64,000 nucleotides of DNA from Aquimarina macrocephali JAMB N27 (GCF_000520995.1 NZ_JACA01000012.1:186001-250000), one strand, 5' to 3'; shown: positions 1 to 9,427, counted from the first letter of the stretch. Notes: generated by a model not told the origin, from the letters alone. Numbers and translations: made by a program.

Positions 1-236
1 ACTAAGATTTTATTCTCTTCGCGTTGTTCTGCATATGCACTTGCGCTATCTCCTTCTAGTGAAGCGCTCAAGTTTTGCAGTAGTTCGGTAAGTTTATTTG
101 CATAAGGACGCATTGCAGTAATCGCCATCTGTGCCTTATTCAACTTTGCCGCAGATACCATTTTCATGGCACTGGTAATTTGCATCGTTGATGATACAGA
201 GGTAATTCTACTACGTAATTCTTTTAAATTTGCCAT
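1..236 (-). CDS. atpG: ATP synthase gamma subunit, N-terminal part (cut by window edge)
   Basis: Central rotor stalk of F1F0 ATP synthase. Only the first 78 codons are present. The protein begins MANLKELRSRITSVSSTMQI, followed by TSAMKMVSAAKLNKAQ, the conserved N-terminal helix of the gamma subunit that enters the alpha3beta3 hexamer. The ATG is at 236. It is the last gene of the atpBEFHAG run, 122 bases after atpA, and a long perfect hairpin lies between them. The rest of the gene is outside the window. Identity is secure from the N-terminal helix and the gene order. Confidence 0.95.
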   Translation of the reverse strand, partial: MANLKELRSRITSVSSTMQITSAMKMVSAAKLNKAQMAITAMRPYANKLTELLQNLSASLEGDSASAYAEQREENKIL

Positions 237-242
237 TTTTCT

Positions 243-276
243 TAGTATTGAGTATTGAGTAGTTAGTAGTGAGTAC
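243..276. repeat. Short GAGTA/TTGAGT direct repeats between atpA and atpG
   Basis: The stretch is made of imperfect 5-7 base units (TAGTATTGAGTATTGAGT then AGTTAGTAGTGAGTAC). It lies immediately upstream of the atpG start on the minus strand. It looks like a simple-sequence expansion. No function can be assigned from the sequence. Confidence 0.5.
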
Positions 277-316
277 CTTCTAGATCAATACCATTCTAAA
301 TAGTAAACTTTATTTT

Positions 317-357
317 ATTAAATACAGCGTATTAGAATCTAATACGCTGTATTTAAT
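317..357 (-). repeat. Perfect 20-bp-arm hairpin directly after atpA
   Basis: The arms at 317-336 and 338-357 are exact reverse complements around one unpaired base. The hairpin starts two bases after the atpA stop codon. There is no T-run after it in the direction of transcription, so it is not a standard intrinsic terminator. A role in mRNA 3'-end protection or partial attenuation between atpA and atpG is an inference. Confidence 0.8.
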
Positions 358-358
358 A

Positions 359-1939
359 CTAGTTTTTATATTTCGCTGAAATTTCTTTACAAGCTGCCAT
401 TAACACATCGATTACCTCGTCTGTTAATTTTCCTGCTTTTAAAGTATCTAGTGTATCTCTATGTTTTGCATTAAGATACTCTATATAGTCACTTTCAAAT
501 TCTTTTATTTTATTTACAGGCACATCTCTTAATAGGTTTTTAGAACCAGCATAGATGATCGCAATCTGATCTTCTACAGTATATGGATCATTTTGTGCTT
601 GCTTAAGAATCTCAACGTTACGCTTTCCTTTTTCTATTACATTTAGGGTAGCTGCATCAAGGTCAGATCCAAACTTAGCAAACGCTTCTAATTCACGAAA
701 CTGCGCTTGATCTAATTTTAGAGTACCTGCTACTTTTTTCATTGACTTAATCTGCGCAGATCCTCCTACACGAGATACAGAGATACCTACATTAATTGCA
801 GGACGTACACCAGAATTAAATAAATCTGATGTTAAGAATATCTGACCATCTGTAATCGAAATTACGTTTGTAGGGATATATGCAGATACATCACCCGCTT
901 GTGTTTCGATAATTGGTAATGCTGTTAATGATCCACCACCCTTTACTTTATCTTTTAAAGAATCAGGAAGGTCATTCATATCTTTAGCAATAGTATCATC
1001 TGCAATTACTTTTGCAGAACGCTCTAATAATCTAGAGTGAAGATAGAAAACATCTCCAGGATACGCCTCACGACCTGGTGGACGACGTAATAATAAAGAT
1101 ACTTCACGGTATGCTACTGCCTGTTTAGATAAATCATCATAGATAATTAAAGCAGGACGTCCTGTATCACGGAAATATTCTCCGATCGCAGCACCAGCAA
1201 ATGGAGCGTATACTTGCATTGGAGCAGGGTCAGAAGCATTAGCCGCTACGATAGTAGTATATGCCATTGCACCTTTATCTTCTAGTACTTTAGCAATTAA
1301 TGCTACTGTAGATGCTTTTTGCCCTATAGCTACATATATACAATATACTGGTTCACCTGCATCATAAAATTCTTTTTGATTAAGAATAGTATCGATACAT
1401 ACTGTTGTTTTACCTGTCTGACGGTCACCAATTACTAATTCACGTTGTCCTCGTCCTACTGGTACCATCGCATCAATAGACTTAATCCCTGTCTGAAGAG
1501 GCTCATTTACAGGCTGACGAAAAACTACTCCAGGAGCTTTACGTTCTAATGGCATTTCGAAAGTTTCACCTTCGATCGCACCTTTACCATCGATAGGGTT
1601 ACCTAATGTATCCACTACACGACCTACAATTCCTTCTCCAACGTTAATTGATGCAATACGTTGTGTACGTTTTACAGTTGCACCTTCTTTAACTTCAGTT
1701 GAAGAACCTAAAAGTACTACCCCAACATTATCTTCTTCTAAGTTAAGTACGATACCTTCTAAACCAGATTCAAACTGTACTAATTCTCCATATTGAGCAT
1801 TAGACAATCCGTATACTCTGGCGATACCATCACCTATTTGTAATACCGTTCCTACCTCTTCTAATGAAGCTGATGCTTCAAATCCAGATAATTGTTGTTT
1901 TAATATTGCTGATACTTCAGCAGGATTCACTTCTGCCAT
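359..1939 (-). CDS. atpA: ATP synthase F1 alpha subunit
   Basis: Non-catalytic nucleotide-binding subunit of the F1 hexamer, on the cytoplasmic face of the inner membrane. The P-loop [14 protein letters not shown] lies near residue 170, and the family signature around [20 protein letters not shown] is intact. I take the ATG at 1939 ([16 protein letters not shown], 526 residues), which matches the usual family N-terminus. An in-frame ATG 33 bases further upstream would add an atypical hydrophobic tail. It lies between atpH and atpG in the Bacteroidota order; atpD and atpC are not in this window and are usually in a separate operon in this phylum. Confidence 0.97.
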   Translation of the reverse strand: MAEVNPAEVSAILKQQLSGFEASASLEEVGTVLQIGDGIARVYGLSNAQYGELVQFESGLEGIVLNLEEDNVGVVLLGSSTEVKEGATVKRTQRIASINVGEGIVGRVVDTLGNPIDGKGAIEGETFEMPLERKAPGVVFRQPVNEPLQTGIKSIDAMVPVGRGQRELVIGDRQTGKTTVCIDTILNQKEFYDAGEPVYCIYVAIGQKASTVALIAKVLEDKGAMAYTTIVAANASDPAPMQVYAPFAGAAIGEYFRDTGRPALIIYDDLSKQAVAYREVSLLLRRPPGREAYPGDVFYLHSRLLERSAKVIADDTIAKDMNDLPDSLKDKVKGGGSLTALPIIETQAGDVSAYIPTNVISITDGQIFLTSDLFNSGVRPAINVGISVSRVGGSAQIKSMKKVAGTLKLDQAQFRELEAFAKFGSDLDAATLNVIEKGKRNVEILKQAQNDPYTVEDQIAIIYAGSKNLLRDVPVNKIKEFESDYIEYLNAKHRDTLDTLKAGKLTDEVIDVLMAACKEISAKYKN

Positions 1940-2013
1940 TTTATAATAGTTTGAAAGAACGAGCATGAACACTCATTCTCTTATTATTAAATTTATATTT
2001 TAAAATGTATGTA

Positions 2014-2541
2014 TTAATTGCTTAATTCTCTTCTTAAGTTTGTAAGCTTATTTGCTATACTCGCATTATACTGTAAATCACCTACTCTAAGAATAAATCC
2101 ACCGATAATACTTTCATCGATTACATTTTCTATAGTAGCTTCATTACCTGTTAATTCTTTAATCTTGGCCAAAACTTTAGCGCTTAATCCTTTATCCAGT
2201 GGTACTGCAGTGGTTACTTTTGCAACCTGAGTGTTGTTTAACTGATCAAACAAAGCAATGTATTGCTTTGCAACATCATCTAACAAGTTCACTCTTTTAT
2301 TCTCGATTAATACATCAAAAAGTTTTTGTGTAATCTCACCAGTACTTTTAAAGATCTCACGCAATGAAGCAAGTTTTACTTCACTTTTGATCAATGGACT
2401 ACTTAACACCATTCTGAGCTCTGCGCTACCGCTAACTGTAGCGATAATACTTTGCATATCCTTCTGAACATCTTCAGTAGCTTTTTTATCTTGAGCCAGG
2501 CTCAAAACTGCTTTAGCATAACGTATTGCTGCTCTACTCAT
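2014..2541 (-). CDS. atpH: ATP synthase delta subunit (OSCP)
   Basis: Peripheral stalk protein that joins the b subunits to the top of F1. It has 175 residues, the normal length. The N-terminus MSRAAIRYAKAVLSLAQDKK and the C-terminal stretch IDESIIGGFILRVGDLQYNAS are the two conserved ends of the family. It starts 5 bases after atpF, so the two are co-transcribed and probably translationally coupled. Confidence 0.96.
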   Translation of the reverse strand: MSRAAIRYAKAVLSLAQDKKATEDVQKDMQSIIATVSGSAELRMVLSSPLIKSEVKLASLREIFKSTGEITQKLFDVLIENKRVNLLDDVAKQYIALFDQLNNTQVAKVTTAVPLDKGLSAKVLAKIKELTGNEATIENVIDESIIGGFILRVGDLQYNASIANKLTNLRRELSN

Positions 2542-2546
2542 TTAGT

Positions 2547-3047
2547 TTAGTTTAAAGTAACATCCCCTAGCATAGACTCAACCAATTCTAATTGCTTGTC
2601 CTTACCAGATAATTCTTTTCTCAATACTTTTTCTGCAATCTCTACAGAAAGCCCAGCTACCTGACTTTTAAGATCAGCTATTGCTGCTTTCTTTTCACTA
2701 GCAATAGCCACTTGTGCTTGTGCTACAATTTTATCAGCTTCTGCTTGTGCTTCAGACTTTGCATCAGAGATCATATTTTCCTTAAGCTGTCTGGCTTCTT
2801 TAAGCATACCATCACGCTCTGCTCTCGCTTCATTTAAGATTCGCTCATTATCAGCTTGAAGGTTTTGCATTTCTTTTCTTGCTTCTTCTGCAGATTCTAA
2901 TGCATTTTTGATTCCTTCTTCACGATTATTTACAGCCTCTAAAATAGGCTTCCATGCAAATTTTCTTAATAATAATAGTAAACCTACAAAGATTAAAATC
3001 TGCCAGAAAAACAGACCAAACGAAAAATCATTTATTAACTTCTCCAT
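2547..3047 (-). CDS. atpF: ATP synthase F0 subunit b
   Basis: Membrane anchor and stator stalk. One transmembrane helix (about residues 8-26, FGLFFWQILIFVGLLLLLRK) is followed by a long charged coiled coil rich in Glu, Lys and Ala (residues 35-150), as expected for subunit b. It has 166 residues. It lies between atpE and atpH. A hairpin at 3099-3125 separates it from atpE. Confidence 0.96.
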   Translation of the reverse strand: MEKLINDFSFGLFFWQILIFVGLLLLLRKFAWKPILEAVNNREEGIKNALESAEEARKEMQNLQADNERILNEARAERDGMLKEARQLKENMISDAKSEAQAEADKIVAQAQVAIASEKKAAIADLKSQVAGLSVEIAEKVLRKELSGKDKQLELVESMLGDVTLN

Positions 3048-3098
3048 TATTAATTATATTAATTTCTTTAGTGTTTAATTTTAAAAATCTAATTAACA

Positions 3099-3125
3099 AC
3101 AGCTATAACCAACCGTTATAGCTGT
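3099..3125 (-). repeat. Hairpin between atpE and atpF
   Basis: The 11-bp arms ACAGCTATAAC and GTTATAGCTGT flank a 5-base loop, and the pairing can extend with one mismatch. It lies 11 bases after the atpE stop codon and is followed on the minus strand only by a weak T stretch. It may be a processing or stabilising structure. The c subunit is needed in many more copies than the b subunit, which fits a hairpin that protects the atpE end, but that role is inferred. Confidence 0.65.
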
Positions 3126-3136
3126 CGTTTGTAAAT

Positions 3137-4437
<1,301 letters not shown>

Positions 4438-4470
4438 TACGCGTAAAATTTCGGTTCCTAAATTTCGGTG

Positions 4471-4478
4471 CAAATGTA
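4471..4478 (-). promoter_or_regulatory. Candidate -7 element (TACATTTG) for the atp operon
   Basis: On the minus strand the octamer reads TACATTTG and matches the Bacteroidota -7 consensus TAnnTTTG, 33 bases before the chosen atpB start. I see no clear TTG at the expected -33 distance, so the assignment is tentative. Confidence 0.4.
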
Positions 4479-4559
4479 CATAATTATGTTAGATTCTTAA
4501 ACTATTTTGACTAAATAAGTTTAAGATTATCCGTAAATGATTAAGTTTCTGAAAATCAA

Positions 4560-4937
4560 TTATTTAGTAGAATTCAAAATCTTTGAAACATAATAGACTT
4601 CGAGGATTAAACAGATTAGATAGGCTACAAAAAAATCAAGAAAGACATTTTTATTGATTTCGAAATCATTAAGCTTACTGACGGCCATAAAAACTCCAAT
4701 TTTTATAAGGCTACCTGCCATAAAAATAAAACCAAGTTGGTCTTTAAATTTTTTGCTTAGCACTAGTATAACTATTGTAAACACAAAGGTGAATGCACTA
4801 TTGAAGATATATGAAAGCTTGATAATATTGATATTTCTTTCGAGCAAAAAGGCATTTATGATACCCATATGGATCATATAACTGCCTGCTATTACAATAG
4901 TGAAAAGAAATAAAAAACGGAATACGTTCTTTCCCAT
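4560..4937 (-). CDS. Four-helix membrane protein (DUF6168-like), ATP synthase neighbour
   Basis: It has 125 residues with four hydrophobic segments (about 7-25, 40-61, 69-86, 99-118), a small polytopic inner-membrane protein. The sequence resembles DUF6168, a Bacteroidota family I know from the position just upstream of atpB; the family name is from memory. By position it may play the role that AtpI plays elsewhere, such as helping c-ring assembly or ion supply, but no catalytic motif is visible. It lies between the AtpZ-like gene and atpB on the same strand. Confidence 0.7.
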   Translation of the reverse strand: MGKNVFRFLFLFTIVIAGSYMIHMGIINAFLLERNINIIKLSYIFNSAFTFVFTIVILVLSKKFKDQLGFIFMAGSLIKIGVFMAVSKLNDFEINKNVFLDFFVAYLICLILEVYYVSKILNSTK

Positions 4938-5050
4938 TAGTGTATTAAAATTCTTTATTCAAAAAATAAACTTGTCAAATATCTAAATTTTCTAAACATT
5001 ATAGAAGCATTTAAGGAATTTAAAAGTCTAATGGCGATACCTTATAATAA

Positions 5051-5317
5051 TCAATCAGATTTATTAATCCGATTGAGTTGTTTAATCACCAAATATATAG
5101 ATGCTGTTACTCCAAAGAGTATAAACCCCATGGTAAACCATTTTTTATCCAATTCATAATAGGCATCTAGTTTTTTTCCAGCGTAAGCACACAGGAATAT
5201 AGTAGCTCCCATTTGGAAAGCTATTCCTGTAAGGGCAATGTATTTATTAAAGGCTTTCTTACCTCGATTATTTTTTTTCAAGGTTCTTTTTATTAAGAAA
5301 AACGTCGTTTTAAACAA
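5051..5317 (-). CDS. AtpZ/AtpI-family ATP synthase accessory protein
   Basis: Small two-helix inner-membrane protein. The core NKYIALTGIAFQMGATIFL and the second segment FTMGFILFGVTASIYLVI match the AtpZ/AtpI family, which accompanies F0 operons and is implicated in c-ring assembly or Mg/Ca handling. There is no in-frame ATG before the conserved core, so the start must be a TTG: either at 5317 (88 residues) or at 5281 (MKKNNRGKKAFNKYIAL, 76 residues), and the shorter one is closer to the usual family length. It is transcribed with DUF6168 and probably the atp genes. Confidence 0.82.
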   Translation of the reverse strand: MFKTTFFLIKRTLKKNNRGKKAFNKYIALTGIAFQMGATIFLCAYAGKKLDAYYELDKKWFTMGFILFGVTASIYLVIKQLNRINKSD

Positions 5318-5338
5318 GCATTCTAATAGGATAGAAAA

Positions 5339-5521
5339 TTAATGGTTCTGTCCAGTCCCGTCTCCAATACCATGACCAGAATAAGTAATTCCTAAATAAT
5401 CGGAGTCATTTAATAAAAAACGGTTTCCTGTTCCTCCTCCAGCTCCATGAGGAGAACTTCCTCCCTTGGTGCTATGTAACTGACTTCTATTGAGTGTTTT
5501 TATAGAATTGATATTTTTCAT
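5339..5521 (-). CDS. Small peptide with double-glycine leader
   Basis: A 60-residue protein. Residues 1-21 (ending LNRSQLHSTKGG) look like a double-glycine leader, the type cleaved by C39-peptidase ABC exporters. The mature part would be 39 residues, rich in Gly, His and Asn (HGAGGGTGN, YSGHGIGDGTGQNH), with no cysteine. Such Bacteroidota precursors are bacteriocin-like or of unknown function. No peptidase, exporter or modification enzyme is next to it. It lies between the bactofilin and the AtpZ-like gene, an otherwise conservative neighbourhood. Reality of the gene is supported by the leader; function is unknown. Confidence 0.65.
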   Translation of the reverse strand: MKNINSIKTLNRSQLHSTKGGSSPHGAGGGTGNRFLLNDSDYLGITYSGHGIGDGTGQNH

Positions 5522-5555
5522 CTTACACTTTATTTATAGTTACATCTTGTATATA

Positions 5556-5615
5556 TTAGAAGTTTGTATTCACTCAATCAAGCGAAAACCTAATACAGTA
5601 GATACAAACTTCTAA
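5556..5615 (-). repeat. 14-bp inverted repeat between bactofilin and the GG-leader peptide
   Basis: The arms TTAGAAGTTTGTAT (5556-5569) and ATACAAACTTCTAA (5602-5615) are exact complements separated by 32 bases. The structure begins one base after the bactofilin stop and ends 34 bases before the small peptide start. There is no T-run, so an RNA structure or operator is more likely than a terminator. Confidence 0.55.
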
Positions 5616-5616
5616 T

Positions 5617-6063
5617 CTAAGCTGATTTCCCTTGTCCTTGTGTTGTTTGCGGTTGTGAAGATTTTTGTTCACTAGGCTTACCTAAAGATTTCACACTACC
5701 TTTCATAGAACAAGATGCATTAAAGTTTGCTCCTGGTTCAACAGCCAATTTACCTACAGTAACTTCGCCTTCGATATGCGCAGTTGGTTTTAAAGATAAG
5801 GTATTTGACACGATGAGAGTTCCTGAGAACTTACCTTCAAAATCTGCATCAGAACACTCTAATGTGCCTTTAATAAAGCCTGATGTTCCTACGACTACTT
5901 TACCAGTAGTTTTAAAAGTTCCTTCGATAGTACCTTCAATTCTAAAACCTCCTTCTGAAATAACATCTCCTACGATTTTAGTTCCTTCTGAGATTTTGTT
6001 TTGGTTGCGAGAGAAATCGGTCGTATTGCCGTAGTCTCTTCCTTTTTTATTGTCTGAAAACAT
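5617..6063 (-). CDS. Bactofilin family cytoskeletal protein
   Basis: It has 148 residues with a central right-handed beta-helix of short repeats (KIVGDVISEGGFRIEGTIEG through HIEGEVTVGKLAVEPGANF, about residues 27-122) and polar, probably disordered ends. Bactofilins polymerise without nucleotides into filaments at the membrane and act in cell shape or as scaffolds. It starts 23 bases after the SprE/PorW gene on the same strand, so the two are probably co-expressed. The tail is rich in Ser, Gln and Lys. Confidence 0.92.
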   Translation of the reverse strand: MFSDNKKGRDYGNTTDFSRNQNKISEGTKIVGDVISEGGFRIEGTIEGTFKTTGKVVVGTSGFIKGTLECSDADFEGKFSGTLIVSNTLSLKPTAHIEGEVTVGKLAVEPGANFNASCSMKGSVKSLGKPSEQKSSQPQTTQGQGKSA

Positions 6064-6086
6064 AATATATAAGGGGGATTAAATGA

Positions 6087-8726
6087 TTATTCGGTTTCTG
6101 GTTCTGGTTGTGATTGAATATATTCTTCGAGATTTTTATGAATCTGAAGCACTCGATAATTTGGAGATGCTATCGTAAAATACGCAGCCTCTACCTTTTC
6201 ATAATATTTCTTTTTTCTGTTCCACTTTGTTAAATCTACACCTCGGGTGTCTTCGGTTTTACCTAAAGACAATAATTCTCCCAATCCTTCCGCAGCCAAT
6301 TTATTTCCTTTTGTATGTACAACTACGAATTGTTGATCTTTATTATATATATCTAAGGAAACTTTCATCTTCTCATAGCGAAGTTCTTTGATAATAGCAT
6401 CTATTAGTTCATTTAATCCTTGAGCCTGATTATCTCCAAAAGTAGAAAATGCATAAACCAACTTATGGTTATCTTGTTCATCTATATCAGTTAAAAATAC
6501 ATTTTCTCGAATTTGCGGAATCGTAACCTGATAAATCACTTGGGCCTTTTTACCTTCGGGGCTTTGAGGATAATTAAGAGACACGTAGTTAAGCGCTTCT
6601 TTATAGGCTTCAAATCCTCTGTATCGTCCTATTGCCTGAGCTTTTAACAATTCGAATTTGGGTAAAAAATCTTCATCTCCTCCAAATTTCGTAATCATCT
6701 CATCGCTTTCTTTTATTACCGATGCATATTTTTGGTTCTGAAAATCCCTATACAATCTATTATATATTGATTTAGGACTGTTTTCATCATCTTTTAATGC
6801 TTCATCAGGGTTCTGAAGAATTTTGGCATATCTCGATTCTGCATGATTATTAATAATATCCTGCATCATTGCATTGGATCTCGAGGTATTTCCTTGTGTC
6901 AAATAGATTTTATACAAATTATATTTAGAAGGAACAATTAATCGTTTTTCAGGATTGTTCTGCAATAGATTTTCGAATTTATCTGTAGCTAAACCATACT
7001 CCTGAAATTTTTCTTTATATATAACTCCAAGTTGATAGTAAGCAAAGTTACGATCAGTTTGAAGGCTATCAATAGCTGAAGGATCGGTTGGTAATTGAGC
7101 AATATAGGTTTGCGGATCAAACGTTGGATCTGTATCGATAGAATATTCATCCTTTTCTTCTTTCTCTATTGTAGAGACAGCGCCCGGATTAGAAATACTT
7201 GAAACTCTCCAATTGTCTTGCAACTCTCTGTTTCCATACGTTCTTTTGAAAGCAGTTTTACCATAAGCTACAGTGGTTTGGTTATAGAAGTAAAAGATTC
7301 CTCCTTCTACACTTGGCCCTTTGGTATCTGTGCCAAATCCAGAGCCTGGTTGTCTATATCTCTGTTCTACAGGTAAATTATCCTTTATTCTGGCAATTTC
7401 TGCAGCTTTTTCTTCTTCGATAGCTTTTGTTTTTAACGCATCGGTATACTCTGCATAATACGTTATTCTCTGCTCTGGGGACATGGCCAAAATAGTAAGA
7501 ATACTATCATTTGTTTTGGCAATACCCTCGTATAAAATAACATCATCAAGGTTATCTCTTTTTTTCTTTAATACTCTATACCGTTTTGAATCTACAATCA
7601 TTCGCTGAAGTGTACTATCATAATACGCCCCAGAAATAGCATACTCCTTTCTATCAAAACTAATATCCCCAAGGGTATAATAGTTAAGAGATTCTAAGTA
7701 TTTATCTTCAGACTTTGTTCGTAATGATTTATTATAATATTCTACAGCCAGATCAATAGAATCCAGAGTTTTAAAATAAACTGCTTTTTGGTTGTATATT
7801 TTATCTAAAAACGGTCGGTTTTCTCGATTTTTTTCAAGATCGGCTAATAATTCAAGAAACTCTTCTTTATTGCCATTCTCATAATTAAAATTTCGAGCTT
7901 TTGCCATATAGGCATTCATCATATATTTCCTAGGTGACTTTCTATTGAGCGCAATGACCTGATCAAAAGCGTAATTTGCACTATCCTTATAGCCTAATTC
8001 ATTTAATAATTGACCTTTTATATAGAGATATCTTCCTTTCTCTTCATTTTTTCTGGTATGAACGGCTGCTTTAGTAATATAAGTAACGGCAGAGTCTTTT
8101 CTTTCTAAGTTAATATATGCCTGAGCCATCATAGCTATTGCATCGGCATAATCCTGAGGTTTCATAAACTCCTGCTCGATCATTCTGGTTAGATCCTCTA
8201 TCGCTTTATCATTATAATCAAGGCGAAGATTTGTTTTGGCTCTCCACACTTTGGCATGATTGATCGTATTACTTGTGGGATATTTATATAAAATATAGTT
8301 AAAAGCTTCTAATGCTGGTACAAAACGTTGTTCGAAATAACGAGCTTTCCCCAATAACAAAAATGCTTCATCGATCTTAGGGTTACGTTCCTTATTATCA
8401 ATAAGCATACTATGCTTTTGGATTGCTTTTACTGCTTTTTCCTCTGCTCTATCAAAGTTTTTATTAAGTACTTCGTTAGGAAGTCTAACGTCTTCACTTA
8501 CAATCATCCGTTCTACAGGTAGTAATTCCCAGAAATTGTCTTTGTAAGACTGAATGATATCTTCTTTACCTACTTCAAAGGCCAATCGACCATTATATAG
8601 CGTATTATTTTTTGTCGTAACATCATGCCATGTACGATTTATAAACTTGTCCTTTTTACGAGAACAAGCAAATCCTACAATTGCTAGAAACAATATCAGC
8701 GTGATCTTTAATAGCTTTCTGCCCAA
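6087..8726 (-). CDS. sprE: SprE/PorW-type lipoprotein of type IX secretion and gliding
   Basis: An 879-residue lipoprotein: signal peptide and lipobox LAIVGFAC with the acylated Cys at 21. The N-terminal half is a run of TPR-like helical repeats (about 110-420, for example AFLLLGKARYFEQRFVPALEAF), followed by a linker and a second set of repeats (about 570-740). This is the architecture of Flavobacterium SprE / Porphyromonas PorW, required for type IX secretion and gliding, probably linking the PorLM motor to the outer-membrane machinery. It heads a minus-strand run with bactofilin. Substrates and other T9SS parts are not in the window. Confidence 0.9.
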   Translation of the reverse strand: MGRKLLKITLILFLAIVGFACSRKKDKFINRTWHDVTTKNNTLYNGRLAFEVGKEDIIQSYKDNFWELLPVERMIVSEDVRLPNEVLNKNFDRAEEKAVKAIQKHSMLIDNKERNPKIDEAFLLLGKARYFEQRFVPALEAFNYILYKYPTSNTINHAKVWRAKTNLRLDYNDKAIEDLTRMIEQEFMKPQDYADAIAMMAQAYINLERKDSAVTYITKAAVHTRKNEEKGRYLYIKGQLLNELGYKDSANYAFDQVIALNRKSPRKYMMNAYMAKARNFNYENGNKEEFLELLADLEKNRENRPFLDKIYNQKAVYFKTLDSIDLAVEYYNKSLRTKSEDKYLESLNYYTLGDISFDRKEYAISGAYYDSTLQRMIVDSKRYRVLKKKRDNLDDVILYEGIAKTNDSILTILAMSPEQRITYYAEYTDALKTKAIEEEKAAEIARIKDNLPVEQRYRQPGSGFGTDTKGPSVEGGIFYFYNQTTVAYGKTAFKRTYGNRELQDNWRVSSISNPGAVSTIEKEEKDEYSIDTDPTFDPQTYIAQLPTDPSAIDSLQTDRNFAYYQLGVIYKEKFQEYGLATDKFENLLQNNPEKRLIVPSKYNLYKIYLTQGNTSRSNAMMQDIINNHAESRYAKILQNPDEALKDDENSPKSIYNRLYRDFQNQKYASVIKESDEMITKFGGDEDFLPKFELLKAQAIGRYRGFEAYKEALNYVSLNYPQSPEGKKAQVIYQVTIPQIRENVFLTDIDEQDNHKLVYAFSTFGDNQAQGLNELIDAIIKELRYEKMKVSLDIYNKDQQFVVVHTKGNKLAAEGLGELLSLGKTEDTRGVDLTKWNRKKKYYEKVEAAYFTIASPNYRVLQIHKNLEEYIQSQPEPETE

Positions 8727-9001
8727 ACCAGATAAATTTATACGTGTGATAACTAAAAAACTTGACTTTTAGTGTGTTGATTGTACACAAAAATTGTGTG
8801 TGCGTTGTAAAAATACATTTCTTTCGTTAAAAAACAGGTTGTTAACATATTTTTCTCTGCTCAATTATTGTTTTCGTTATGCTCTTTTGATTTATTAACA
8901 ATACGCACTAGGTAAAAATTACAAAACCTCTTCTTTCTCTTATCCCTTTTTTTTTTTAAAATAAAGTATTTTACTCTACTTAAGGTATTTTTTTTAACAC
9001 A
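8727..9001. other. AT-rich intergenic region upstream of sprE
   Basis: Together with the following repeat stretch, almost 490 bases lie between the divergent sprE and cysteine-rich peptide genes. It is very AT-rich with long T tracts. No ORF with coding character and no RNA gene is visible. Promoters for both directions must lie here, but I see no clear TAnnTTTG match. Confidence 0.6.
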
Positions 9002-9068
9002 TTGATTATTCATCAGAATATCATGTTGATAATTATGGCAATCAGAATATCATCATTTTATTGATTAT
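9002..9068. repeat. Iteron-like repeats upstream of the cysteine-rich peptide gene
   Basis: ATCAGAATATCAT occurs twice exactly (9012-9024 and 9041-9053), with starts 29 bases apart. Each is preceded by a TTGATTAT/TTGATAAT box (9002, 9026), and a third TTGATTAT box lies at 9061 followed by a degenerate ATCAAAATAT. The spacing is close to three helical turns, so sites on the same DNA face are plausible. It is a good candidate operator array about 150 bases before the peptide start. Confidence 0.6.
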
Positions 9069-9213
9069 CAAAATATTAAATATAATTGCGATTTGTTTTC
9101 CACGTAAAAATTATTCAATAAATTCATTGTGATTTTTACATACTATCAAATTTTTAGACTCACGTCTTAAGTGTCTATAAATGTTTAAGACAAAATCTCT
9201 TAAAACTCTTATT

Positions 9214-9405
9214 ATGAAATCAAAATTGTTAAACTTAGGTAAAGCTTTAAGCAAAAGACAACAGCAAAAAATTAAAGGCGGTGCCCACAGACATTGTACC
9301 AGCCACCAAGATTGCCCTGGTGGACAGGGATGTTGTTATGCTATAGAATTATGCTTTTTAGATTCTTATCCTGGTCTACAGCCAGGTGGTACTTGTTGGA
9401 ATTAA
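9214..9405 (+). CDS. Six-cysteine peptide with double-glycine leader (knottin-like)
   Basis: A 63-residue precursor. The ATG at 9214 is preferred over an in-frame one at 9181, because MKSKLLNLGKALSKRQQQKIKGG is a compact double-glycine leader of the Bacteroidota type. The mature 40 residues contain six cysteines spaced C-x5-C-x5-CC-x5-C-x13-C, a C-C-CC-C-C order like inhibitor-cystine-knot peptides. The PGG motifs occur between cysteines. It may be a bacteriocin-like toxin or a signal peptide. Its terminator follows at 9428. No C39 transporter is adjacent. Function is unknown. Confidence 0.75.
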   Translation: MKSKLLNLGKALSKRQQQKIKGGAHRHCTSHQDCPGGQGCCYAIELCFLDSYPGLQPGGTCWN

Positions 9406-9427
9406 TTCATTTAATCTAAAAATAATA

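Noticed and set aside
9002..9068. CRISPR or replication origin from the iteron-like repeats
   Set aside because: Only two exact copies with a 29-base period, no cas genes, no dnaA or rep gene nearby; more likely a regulator site.
9181..9213. Upstream ATG for the cysteine-rich peptide
   Set aside because: The additional 11 residues (MFKTKSLKTLI) do not fit a double-glycine leader, while the ATG at 9214 gives a standard one; the upstream start cannot be fully excluded.
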